Positions 1-5,202 of a stretch of DNA of 5,202 bases are shown one piece after another. The translations under genes and the position numbers were made by a program. Origin of the DNA: Omnitrophica bacterium RIFOXYB12_FULL_50_7 (lineage in GTDB: Bacteria > Omnitrophota > Omnitrophia > Omnitrophales > Aquincolibacteriaceae). The stretch is from NCBI GenBank assembly GCA_001804345.1, contig MHFU01000111.1:2594-7795 (forward strand), given 5' to 3'. Position 1 is the first letter of the stretch; each line of letters starts with the position of its first letter. The notes beneath the pieces are model-generated. The model saw only the letters and a list, made by a program, of their open reading frames with translations, did no database searches and was not told the DNA's origin.

Positions 1-1151
1 CGTTCTACGCGGAAAGTGGTGGGCAGGTCGGGGATCAAGGCGTGATCGATGGGCAAGGGCTGAAGCTTCAAGTCGTTGAAACGAAAAAACTCGATAAGTA
101 TTTTTTACATCAAGTTGAGATTCTTCAAGGGGATATCCATGACGGCATGACCGTAAACGCCATCGTTGATCGCTTACTCCGAGAAGACATTATGCGTAAT
201 CACACCGCCACCCATCTTTTGCATGCGGCGCTTCGGACGACACTTGGGAGTTCCGTGCGCCAACTCGGATCGCTTGTGGCACCGGATCGTTTGCGCTTCG
301 ATTTTTCATTCGGACGTGCCGTGACGCCTGAAGAACTCCGTACGATCGAAAAAGCAGCCAATGATCAGATTCTGAGTGATCGTCCGGTTCAAAAAGAATC
401 CAAAAGCCTGGAGGAAGCCAAAAAGGAAGGCGCCTTGGCTTTCTTTGGAGACAAGTATGGGGACAGGGTCCGAATGATAAGCATTACAGAGTTCAGCAAG
501 GAACTATGCGGCGGCACGCATTGTGACCGCACGGGACAGATCGGCCTGCTCATCATCACCGGAGAGTCTTCGGTAGCAAGCGGTGTTCGCCGTATTGAGG
601 CTGTCACCGGGGCTCACGCTTTGAACTATGTCCGGAACTTGCAGGATCAGATATCCGGGATCTCAAGAACATTAAAAGTCGGGGTTTCAGACATACCGAT
701 CCGCATTGCAAAACTTATGGAAAATCTGAAAAGTCAGAAAAAGATCGGAGCGCAAGCTTCCGCAAATCTCACGGACATTAAAGCCCTTCTTGAAAGTGCC
801 CGGAAGGCCGGTTCTTGCCGAGTCGTGGTCGGAATGTTTGAAAATGCCGGGATTCCCGCACTGCGCGATCTTTCCAACCGGCTCCGCGAAGAGGAACAAA
901 AAATTGTTTTCGTGATCGCCACCTCGCAGGAGGAAAAACTCCATGTGATTGTGGGACTCAGCGCCGACCTTCAGAAAACCCCCTTGGACATGAAGGTCCT
1001 TTTTGGTAGGCTATCCCAACCGCTTAACGTTAGCGGCGGTGGGCGGACGGATCTTGTTCAAGCAGGCGGACCTGACCTAGGGCAATTCGCGACCGCAAAA
1101 AACGCAGTAGAAGAAGCCGCCGTGGCCTATCTCACGGAAAATGGAATGTAA
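1..1151 (+). CDS. alaS: Alanyl-tRNA synthetase, C-terminal part (5' end outside window)
   Basis: Charges tRNA-Ala with alanine in the cytoplasm and hydrolyses mischarged Ser/Gly-tRNA-Ala. The reading frame is open from the left edge (first full codon at 3) and gives 382 residues. It opens with FYAESGGQVGD, the hallmark that begins the editing half of bacterial AlaRS, so the aminoacylation and tRNA-recognition domains (somewhat over half of a usual ~870-residue enzyme) lie upstream. The editing-site zinc motif is complete: HTATH (His codons at 201 and 213) and CGGTH (Cys at 507, His at 519). An additional Cys directly follows CGGTH. A helical stretch follows, and then the C-Ala domain with its glycine-rich SGGGRTDLVQAGG motif near 1032-1070. 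The gene ends normally with TAA. The GTG at 42 is not the start, because clear AlaRS sequence precedes it. hisD starts only 3 nt after the stop, which suggests co-transcription. Identification is secure. Confidence 0.97.
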   Translation, partial: FYAESGGQVGDQGVIDGQGLKLQVVETKKLDKYFLHQVEILQGDIHDGMTVNAIVDRLLREDIMRNHTATHLLHAALRTTLGSSVRQLGSLVAPDRLRFDFSFGRAVTPEELRTIEKAANDQILSDRPVQKESKSLEEAKKEGALAFFGDKYGDRVRMISITEFSKELCGGTHCDRTGQIGLLIITGESSVASGVRRIEAVTGAHALNYVRNLQDQISGISRTLKVGVSDIPIRIAKLMENLKSQKKIGAQASANLTDIKALLESARKAGSCRVVVGMFENAGIPALRDLSNRLREEEQKIVFVIATSQEEKLHVIVGLSADLQKTPLDMKVLFGRLSQPLNVSGGGRTDLVQAGGPDLGQFATAKNAVEEAAVAYLTENGM

Positions 1152-1154
1152 TTC

Positions 1155-2417
1155 ATGCAAGTTCTGAACTGGGACAAACAAACTCAAAAAAAGATCCGGC
1201 GCGACTACGCAACGTTCTTCGATGCGGCGATCTTTAAAAAAGTGAGCCGCATCCTTTCGGAAGTGCGGCGGTCTGGGGACACGGCACTCCGCCGCTACAC
1301 CCGCGAGTTCGACGGGATCGATCTTCCGCTCAAACGGCTCGCCGTCAACCAAGGGGATATCAATCGCGCGTTTGAAAAGATCCAAGTCCCGTTCGTCCCG
1401 CTCCTCAAACAGATCACGGAGAATGTCCGTGAATATTACGAAAAGGAATTGAAAAAATCTTTTGAGATCATCGGACCGAATGGCGTCCATCTCGGCAAGC
1501 GCTACGAACCGCTGGACCGGGTGGGAATCTACATTCCTGCGGGAACCGCGCCTCTCGTTTCGACTGTCTACATGACCGTCATTCCCGCGAAAGTCGCAGG
1601 CGTAAAACAGATTGCCATTGCCACGCCGCCTCGCCGTGACACTGGCGATATTGATCCTCATATCCTAGCGGTTGCTAATCTTTTGGGAGTCAATGAGATC
1701 TATCGCGTGGGCGGCGTCCAGGCCATAGGTGGACTCGCGTTCGGTACCAAGACCATTCCCAAAGTCGACAAGATCGTCGGCCCGGGCAACGCTTACGTCA
1801 CGGAAGCCAAGCGCCAGGTCTATGGTTTTGTGGATATTGACATGGTCGCCGGCCCAAGCGAGGTTGCCATTCTCGCGGACGCGACCGCAGATCCGGACTT
1901 TGTCACCTGCGATCTCCTGGCCCAGACCGAGCATCACGGCGGCATGGGATATCTGATCACGAATTCCAAAAAACTGGTTGAAGTCATGCGTAAACGCGTG
2001 GACTCGGGCATCATTGTTCAGGTGAAATCCATCGCGGAAGGTTGTGAAGTGGCCAACGAGATCGCGGCCGAACATCTGGAGATCATGACCGAAGATCCCG
2101 AAAAAACAGCTCAATCGATACGTCACGCCGGCGCGATCTTCCTTGGGCCTTATTCACCGGCCGTGATCGGGGACTATATCGCGGGACCTAGCCATGTGCT
2201 TCCCACGGGAGGCACCGCGCGCTATTTTTCGCCGCTTAGCGCATCGACTTTCATCAAGAGCTCCCAGATCATCCGCTATACTCCCGAGGCGCTGGAGGCT
2301 TCAAAAGAGCATGTCCAGAAACTGACAGATATGGAAGGCCTTTTCCTGCACCGGATCTCTCTGGAAGCCCGCCTCGTCAAAAAAAACTCAGAACCGGAAA
2401 AGGAATCCAAATCATGA
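1155..2417 (+). CDS. hisD: Histidinol dehydrogenase
   Basis: Catalyses the last two steps of histidine synthesis, L-histidinol to histidinal to L-histidine, with two NAD+ and a zinc ion, as a cytoplasmic dimer. It encodes 420 residues, close to the ~430 usual for the family. Visible motifs are VGIYIPAGTAPLVSTVYM (123-140; many homologues have PGG where this has PAG), VGPGNAYVTEAKR (208-220), MVAGPSEVAILAD (230-242), AQTEHH with zinc ligands Gln257 and His260, AAEHLEIM with catalytic Glu306-His307, GDYIAGPSHVLPT with zinc ligand Asp340, and EGLFLHRIS with His399. These match E. coli Gln259, His262, Glu326, His327, Asp360 and His419 at a constant offset, so the enzyme should be active. The start at 1155 lies 3 nt after the alaS stop, with a weak GGAA 8 nt upstream. 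The last ~12 residues are a charged tail. The stop overlaps the hisB start. Confidence 0.98.
   Translation: MQVLNWDKQTQKKIRRDYATFFDAAIFKKVSRILSEVRRSGDTALRRYTREFDGIDLPLKRLAVNQGDINRAFEKIQVPFVPLLKQITENVREYYEKELKKSFEIIGPNGVHLGKRYEPLDRVGIYIPAGTAPLVSTVYMTVIPAKVAGVKQIAIATPPRRDTGDIDPHILAVANLLGVNEIYRVGGVQAIGGLAFGTKTIPKVDKIVGPGNAYVTEAKRQVYGFVDIDMVAGPSEVAILADATADPDFVTCDLLAQTEHHGGMGYLITNSKKLVEVMRKRVDSGIIVQVKSIAEGCEVANEIAAEHLEIMTEDPEKTAQSIRHAGAIFLGPYSPAVIGDYIAGPSHVLPTGGTARYFSPLSASTFIKSSQIIRYTPEALEASKEHVQKLTDMEGLFLHRISLEARLVKKNSEPEKESKS
2400..2417 (+). promoter_or_regulatory. hisB ribosome binding site and ATGA stop/start overlap
   Basis: AAGGAA at 2400-2405 lies 8 nt before the ATG at 2414, inside the codons for the charged hisD tail. 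The hisD stop TGA (2415-2417) overlaps that ATG as ATGA, the usual arrangement for translational coupling. This fixes the hisB start. Confidence 0.8.
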
Positions 2418-3013
2418 GAGTAAGAAAGGCCACGATCAAACGCAAAACATCCGAAACTGACATCCAGATCGAGTTCACGGTGGACGGAAAGGGAACGTCA
2501 AAAGTCGATACCCAGATCCCGTTCCTCGACCACATGCTCACACTTCTCGCAAAGCACGGACTGTTTGACCTAAAACTCAAAGCGCGAGGGGATCTGGAAG
2601 TCGATATCCATCACACCAATGAGGACATCGGGATCGCCCTCGGCCAAGTTCTGGCGAAAGCTCTCGGGGATAAAAAGGGCATACGCCGCTACGGCTCTTT
2701 TGCTGTTCCGATGGATGAAGCTCTCATTCGCGTCACTTTGGACATTTCCGGAAGGCCATCGCTTTATGTGACAAAAACCAAGGGAGTACGTCTCTCCCGC
2801 CAGCCGAAATACACCTTTGATGACGCCATTGATTTTCTGCGGTCCTTCTGCCAGCACGCGGGTATTAACATGCACATTGGTGTGCTCGCAGGCGAAGACA
2901 CGCACCACATTGTCGAAGGTATGTTCAAGGGAATCGCCAAGGCGCTTGATATGGCGACCTGCCTGGACCCTCGCGTTCGTGGGAAGATCCCCTCGACAAA
3001 GGGGCAACTGTAA
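2414..3013 (+). CDS. hisB: Imidazoleglycerol-phosphate dehydratase (monofunctional HisB)
   Basis: Converts imidazole-glycerol phosphate to imidazole-acetol phosphate using manganese. The family works as a 24-subunit cytoplasmic assembly. The 199-residue product is the normal length for the dehydratase alone, and no phosphatase domain is fused to its N-terminus as in enterobacteria, so histidinol-phosphate phosphatase must be a separate gene outside this window. Motifs: PFLDHML (36-42), the first metal-binding HHTNED (66-71) within DIHHTNEDIGIALGQ, FAVPMDEAL (96-104), LDISGRP (109-115), the second metal motif HHIVE (164-168) in AGEDTHHIVEGMFKGIAKAL, and the closing PSTKG (193-197). The two HHxxE motifs of the duplicated fold are both intact. 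The start overlaps the hisD stop. The next gene, hisH, is separated by an 87-nt spacer. Confidence 0.98.
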   Translation: MRVRKATIKRKTSETDIQIEFTVDGKGTSKVDTQIPFLDHMLTLLAKHGLFDLKLKARGDLEVDIHHTNEDIGIALGQVLAKALGDKKGIRRYGSFAVPMDEALIRVTLDISGRPSLYVTKTKGVRLSRQPKYTFDDAIDFLRSFCQHAGINMHIGVLAGEDTHHIVEGMFKGIAKALDMATCLDPRVRGKIPSTKGQL

Positions 3014-3023
3014 TGACGTGGAA

Positions 3024-3089
3024 CGGGGAATGGTCCTCGAACAAAAAAGCTTCAGGTTCCGTTTCCCGTTTTCCGTTAGCCGTTCCCCG
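3024..3089 (+). promoter_or_regulatory. Possible long-range stem before hisH
   Basis: CGGGGAATGG at 3024-3033 can pair along its full length with CCGTTCCCCG at 3080-3089. This gives ten pairs, one of them a G-U wobble, and a further U-G pair is possible inside. The enclosed loop is about 46 nt, too long for a classical intrinsic terminator, although a T5 run follows at 3093-3097. The right arm ends at the first base of the hisH Shine-Dalgarno sequence, so folding could partly mask it. A regulatory role is inference only. Confidence 0.35.
3059..3089 (+). repeat. Four CCGTT copies at exact 7-nt spacing
   Basis: CCGTT occurs at 3059, 3066, 3073 and 3080, each exactly 7 nt after the previous one, with variable dinucleotides between (TC, TT, AG, then CC). 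A partial fifth copy (CCG) begins at 3087. An inverted copy, AACGG, lies at 3022-3026. The repeat ends just before the hisH ribosome binding site. Function is not known; the spacing and copies are read directly from the sequence. Confidence 0.7.
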
Positions 3090-3092
3090 GAG
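3089..3092 (+). promoter_or_regulatory. hisH ribosome binding site
   Basis: GGAG lies 8 nt before the ATG at 3101 and supports that start, which also gives the canonical HisH N-terminus MIAIIDYGMGN. It abuts the right arm of the possible stem. Confidence 0.7.
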
Positions 3093-3100
3093 TTTTTAAA

Positions 3101-3706
3101 ATGATCGCCATTATTGACTACGGCATGGGCAATCTCCGAAGCGTGTCCAAGGCTCTGGAATATCTTGGCGCTTCCTACAAGCTTTGTTCCAAAGGAAAAG
3201 ATCTAGCTCGCGCCACAAAAGTGATCCTACCCGGAGTCGGTGCTTTTGGGGATGCCATGAAAGAACTCACCTCTCGTGAATTTATTGGCCCGATGGGCGA
3301 CCTTGTTACTCGTAAGGCAAAGCTCATGGGCGTCTGTCTCGGCCTACAGCTTTTTTTTGAAAAAAGCGAGGAGAACCCCGGCCGCAAGGGCCTTGGGATA
3401 TTTAAGGGTACGGTCCGGAAATTCCGTTCCACGAATGTCAAGATTCCGCACATGGGATGGAATGATATCGAGATCCTCAAAAAACATCCGCTTCTTGAGG
3501 GGATTCCGAGCGGGGAGTATTTCTATTTCGTGCACTCCTACTTCGGAAAACCTGCGGACAAAGGCCTGACGCTTGCTTCCTGTAAATACGGCCGGGAAAA
3601 TTTTCCAGCGGTGATCGGGAACGATCATGTTTTTGCGACCCAGTTTCACCCTGAGAAAAGCCAGGAAGCGGGTCTGCGCATTCTTAAAAACTTCATCCAT
3701 TGGTGA
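3101..3706 (+). CDS. hisH: Imidazole glycerol phosphate synthase, glutaminase subunit HisH
   Basis: Class I glutamine amidotransferase that releases ammonia from glutamine and channels it through the HisF barrel, where PRFAR is cleaved and cyclised to imidazole-glycerol phosphate and AICAR. At 201 residues it is of normal family length. Motifs: IDYGMGNLRSV (5-15), the oxyanion region PGVGAFGD (44-51), nucleophile elbow GVCLGLQLF with Cys79, HMGWN (117-121), YFYFVHSY (140-147), and FATQFHPEKS with His183 and Glu185 completing the Cys-His-Glu triad. The gene follows the repeat-bearing spacer and is followed after 4 nt by hisA. Its partner hisF is not adjacent but lies after hisA and a membrane-protein gene. 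A homopolymer tract just after the Cys79 codon is kept in frame here. Confidence 0.98.
   Translation: MIAIIDYGMGNLRSVSKALEYLGASYKLCSKGKDLARATKVILPGVGAFGDAMKELTSREFIGPMGDLVTRKAKLMGVCLGLQLFFEKSEENPGRKGLGIFKGTVRKFRSTNVKIPHMGWNDIEILKKHPLLEGIPSGEYFYFVHSYFGKPADKGLTLASCKYGRENFPAVIGNDHVFATQFHPEKSQEAGLRILKNFIHW
3349..3367 (+). repeat. Palindromic T8/A6 tract inside hisH
   Basis: GCTTTTTT (3349-3356) and AAAAAAGC (3360-3367) form a perfect 8-bp inverted repeat around a 3-nt loop. The whole tract has eight T in a row, then G, then six A. It encodes LQLFFEKS just after the catalytic Cys codon. Homopolymers of this length are prone to polymerase slippage and to sequencing indels, but the frame remains intact in this sequence. 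Confidence 0.6.
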
Positions 3707-3710
3707 TGGC

Positions 3711-4430
3711 ATGAACCTTTATCCCGCGATCGATATTTATGAGGGCAAAGTCGTCCGCCTCACACAAGGCGATTACAATTCCTGCATTGTCTATTCCAGG
3801 GATCCAACAGCAACCGCCAAGATTTGGGAAGAAGAGGGCGCCAAGTGGATCCATGTCGTGGATCTCGAAGGGGCCAAGACCGGCACGCTTACAAGCGAAG
3901 CAACGCTTACGTCCATATGCCAGGGCGTCAAGGCCAAGATCCAATTCGGCGGCGGACTCCGCAATCAAGAGGATATCGCAAAAGTCCTCGCGCTAGGCGT
4001 CTCACGCGTCGTACTCGGGACTAAGGCTCTTGACAAGACCTTCCTGGAAAAAGTGACCCTGGAATTCAAAGAAAAGATCGCTGTGGGGCTGGATGTTCGC
4101 CGCGATCAGGTCAAAACGGCTGGATGGATGCGTGACGGAAATATGACACTCAAGGAGGCTTTAAAACTTTTCGATCAGCTTGGCGTCACAACTCTGATCT
4201 ACACCGATATCGAAAAGGATGGTGTTTTGAAAGGCCCGAACTGGGAAAAACTTTCTATGGTGCTCGCCAACACCCAATCGCGGGTCATTTTATCAGGAGG
4301 GATCAGCCAACTTTCCGATATTGAAAAATGCCGAGCCATCCAAGCACCGAATTTTGAGGGCGTGATCATCGGTAAGGCACTTTACGACAAACGATTCCGG
4401 TTGTCCGATGCCGTGCGGCTCACGACATAA
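3711..4430 (+). CDS. hisA: ProFAR isomerase HisA
   Basis: Performs the Amadori rearrangement of ProFAR to PRFAR, the substrate of HisH/HisF. The product is a 239-residue single (beta/alpha)8 barrel of usual length. Motifs: PAIDIYEGKVVRLTQGDY with catalytic Asp8, VVDLEGA (49-55), N-half phosphate site QFGGGLRN (78-85), VVLGTKA (100-106), VGLDVR with second catalytic Asp128, TAGW (136-139), YTDIEKDGVLKGPN (164-177), and C-half phosphate site SGGIS (195-199). The frame stays open upstream to 3627, but the ATG at 3711 is chosen because MNLYPAID is the standard HisA N-terminus and it lies 4 nt after the hisH stop. The ribosome binding site is weak (GGTG near 3702), which suggests translational coupling to hisH. 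Confidence 0.97.
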   Translation: MNLYPAIDIYEGKVVRLTQGDYNSCIVYSRDPTATAKIWEEEGAKWIHVVDLEGAKTGTLTSEATLTSICQGVKAKIQFGGGLRNQEDIAKVLALGVSRVVLGTKALDKTFLEKVTLEFKEKIAVGLDVRRDQVKTAGWMRDGNMTLKEALKLFDQLGVTTLIYTDIEKDGVLKGPNWEKLSMVLANTQSRVILSGGISQLSDIEKCRAIQAPNFEGVIIGKALYDKRFRLSDAVRLTT

Positions 4431-4434
4431 AAAA

Positions 4435-4439
4435 GGGAG
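4435..4439 (+). promoter_or_regulatory. Strong ribosome binding site of the membrane-protein gene
   Basis: GGGAG, followed by further purines, lies 9 nt before the ATG at 4449 in the 18-nt hisA spacer. It is the most purine-rich and clearest site in the window and supports the small downstream reading frame as a real, translated gene. Confidence 0.7.
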
Positions 4440-4448
4440 AAAGAGCAT

Positions 4449-4853
4449 ATGGAAAACCTTATGAACCTTTGGGACAGGGTCCTTACTGAACGCGCCTGGT
4501 CATGGGCTGTAATCGGCGTCGGCTTTCTCGTCCTTTTTCTTTTAGTAAGAGGTTTTTTTCTGCACACTCTTATCAAACGCGCCCGGTCCATCAACTCCAA
4601 GTGGTTTCATGAGATCAAGAAGGCCTACACGAAAAAGTGTATTGGGGGATGGATCCTGTTCCTCGTCTCTTTTTTGATTTTGATCTTTTTCTGGCAAAGC
4701 GCGAACTTCAAACAAGCCTCGCTTTACGAAGTCGGCATGATCTTCCTGATCATTCTAACTGTTCTTTTCGCTATCCTGTCCCACGTAATCGCGTTCGGCA
4801 TTTCCGTGATCCACGTTCTCAAGCAGCTTGAGAACAACCAAATGACCCTTTGA
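4449..4853 (+). CDS. Small integral membrane protein, function unknown
   Basis: I do not recognise this 134-residue protein. It has three hydrophobic segments: about 17-39, 64-83 and 95-124. The third is long for one helix and contains two His residues. The loop between the first two segments (40-63) is rich in Lys/Arg, with 9 such residues. The N-terminal 16 residues are near neutral and the second loop (84-94) is nearly uncharged. By the positive-inside rule this suggests N-terminus outside, the basic loop in the cytoplasm and C-terminus in the cytoplasm. No signal-peptide cleavage site, lipobox or catalytic motif is evident. The gene is real on positional grounds: strong Shine-Dalgarno, 18 nt after hisA, 3 nt before hisF, same strand, and no other frame explains the space. 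Its placement suggests co-transcription with his genes, but no role in histidine synthesis can be deduced; a transport-related or unrelated membrane role is possible. Confidence 0.85.
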   Translation: MENLMNLWDRVLTERAWSWAVIGVGFLVLFLLVRGFFLHTLIKRARSINSKWFHEIKKAYTKKCIGGWILFLVSFLILIFFWQSANFKQASLYEVGMIFLIILTVLFAILSHVIAFGISVIHVLKQLENNQMTL

Positions 4854-4856
4854 TCC

Positions 4857-5202
4857 ATGTTCGCCCGACGCATCATTCCATGTCTTGATATCGACCGCGG
4901 CAGGGTCGTCAAAGGCGTCAAATTTGTATCTCTGAAGGACGCGGGCGATCCCGTATCCTGTGCCCAAGCTTATGACCAGCAGAAAGCCGACGAGCTGGTA
5001 TTCCTCGATATCACGGCCTCGCATGAAAAGCGGCGGACGATGATTGAGGTGGCCGAAAAAGTGGCAGCGACGATTTTCATCCCCTTTACAGTTGGCGGCG
5101 GCATCAACACCGTTCAGGATATCCGAGAACTTCTCGCCACGGGCTGTGATAAGGTTTCCATCAACACAAGCGCCATCAAAAACCCCCAGTTCATTCTGGA
5201 AG
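4857..5202 (+). CDS. hisF: Imidazole glycerol phosphate synthase, cyclase subunit HisF (3' end outside window)
   Basis: Cyclase partner of HisH: a (beta/alpha)8 barrel that uses ammonia from HisH to turn PRFAR into imidazole-glycerol phosphate and AICAR. The first 115 residues of about 250 are present and the frame is open at the right edge. The N-terminus FARRIIPCLDIDRGRVVKG carries Cys9, catalytic Asp11 and Lys19. Further motifs are DAGDPV (28-33), ELVFLDITAS (46-55), KRRTM (58-62), PFTVGGGI (76-83; phosphate site) and KVSINTSA (99-106). This closely follows Thermotoga HisF as I recall it. The start at 4857 is fixed by the conserved N-terminus. It lies 3 nt after the membrane-gene stop, and the preceding bases show no Shine-Dalgarno, so translation probably depends on coupling to the membrane gene. 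The second catalytic Asp lies beyond the window. Confidence 0.97.
   Translation, partial: MFARRIIPCLDIDRGRVVKGVKFVSLKDAGDPVSCAQAYDQQKADELVFLDITASHEKRRTMIEVAEKVAATIFIPFTVGGGINTVQDIRELLATGCDKVSINTSAIKNPQFILE

Larger units (their letters stand above)
3014..3100 (+). other. hisB-hisH intergenic spacer
   Basis: This is the longest non-coding stretch in an otherwise tightly packed run. It contains a short inverted-repeat arm, an A-run, the 7-nt-period CCGTT repeat and the hisH ribosome binding site. I see no convincing -35/-10 promoter pair and no start-proximal small gene. It could be a mobile or degenerate intergenic repeat, or a local RNA structure that tunes expression of the genes from hisH onward. 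Confidence 0.75.

Noticed and set aside
1533..1550. PAG in place of the common PGG in the HisD signature as a loss-of-function sign
   Set aside because: All zinc and catalytic residues are present at conserved spacing, and Gly to Ala here is a mild change. There is no reason to think the enzyme is inactive.
1077..1661. A 194-codon open frame on the minus strand
   Set aside because: It lies antisense across the alaS end and the hisD N-terminal half, both of which have clear family motifs. The translation shows no recognisable domain, so it is a shadow frame.
3014..3100. CRISPR or riboswitch in the hisB-hisH spacer
   Set aside because: The repeats are 5-7 nt with no spacers of CRISPR size, and no conserved riboswitch core or T-box motif is visible.
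2817..3104. A 95-codon plus-strand frame across the hisB end and the spacer
   Set aside because: It overlaps conserved hisB sequence in another frame, lacks a ribosome binding site and has a composition typical of an out-of-frame reading.
3627..3710. Upstream extension of the hisA frame
   Set aside because: It would add 28 residues overlapping hisH and precede the conserved MNLYPAID start. The family starts at the equivalent of 3711.
3706..3714. ATG overlapping the hisH stop (TGATG) as a possible hisA start
   Set aside because: It is in a different frame from hisA and reads only two codons (ATG GCA) before TGA. The in-frame ATG is at 3711.
4637..4831. A 64-codon alternative plus-strand frame inside the membrane-protein gene
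   Set aside because: It has no ribosome binding site and lies within the better-supported frame, which has a strong Shine-Dalgarno and a clear membrane pattern.

Overview
The window is a compact, one-direction (+ strand) bacterial gene run. It holds the 3' part of alaS (alanyl-tRNA synthetase), followed without a real gap by a histidine biosynthesis block in the order hisD, hisB, hisH, hisA, an unrecognised small membrane protein gene, and hisF (cut by the window end). All the his genes are recognised from strong family motifs in their translations. Base composition is mixed, roughly half G+C by eye. The single-function HisB (dehydratase only), separate HisH and HisF, and the synthetase sequence all indicate a bacterium. 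I cannot place it firmly. The layout and protein style would fit an uncultivated Gram-negative-type lineage such as Omnitrophota, but that is a low-confidence guess.

Layout: alaS (from the left edge to 1151) is followed after 3 nt by hisD (1155-2417), which overlaps hisB (2414-3013) at an ATGA. An 87-nt spacer follows (3014-3100), the only notable non-coding stretch. It carries four copies of CCGTT spaced exactly 7 nt apart, plus one inverted copy upstream that can form a long-range stem. Next come hisH (3101-3706), hisA (3711-4430, 4 nt after hisH), a 134-residue membrane protein with three hydrophobic segments (4449-4853, strong Shine-Dalgarno), and hisF (from 4857, 3 nt after the membrane gene and without a visible ribosome binding site of its own).

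How the genes work together: HisA isomerises ProFAR to PRFAR. The HisH glutaminase and HisF cyclase together convert PRFAR plus glutamine to imidazole-glycerol phosphate and AICAR. HisB dehydrates imidazole-glycerol phosphate. HisD carries out the last two oxidations from histidinol to histidine. hisG, hisI/hisE, hisC and the histidinol-phosphatase gene are not in the window and must lie elsewhere or beyond its ends.

The window is mostly ordinary core metabolism. The points worth a second look are the unidentified membrane gene inserted between hisA and hisF, the 7-nt-period repeat and stem before hisH, the tight joining of alaS to hisD, and a T8/A6 palindromic homopolymer tract inside hisH.
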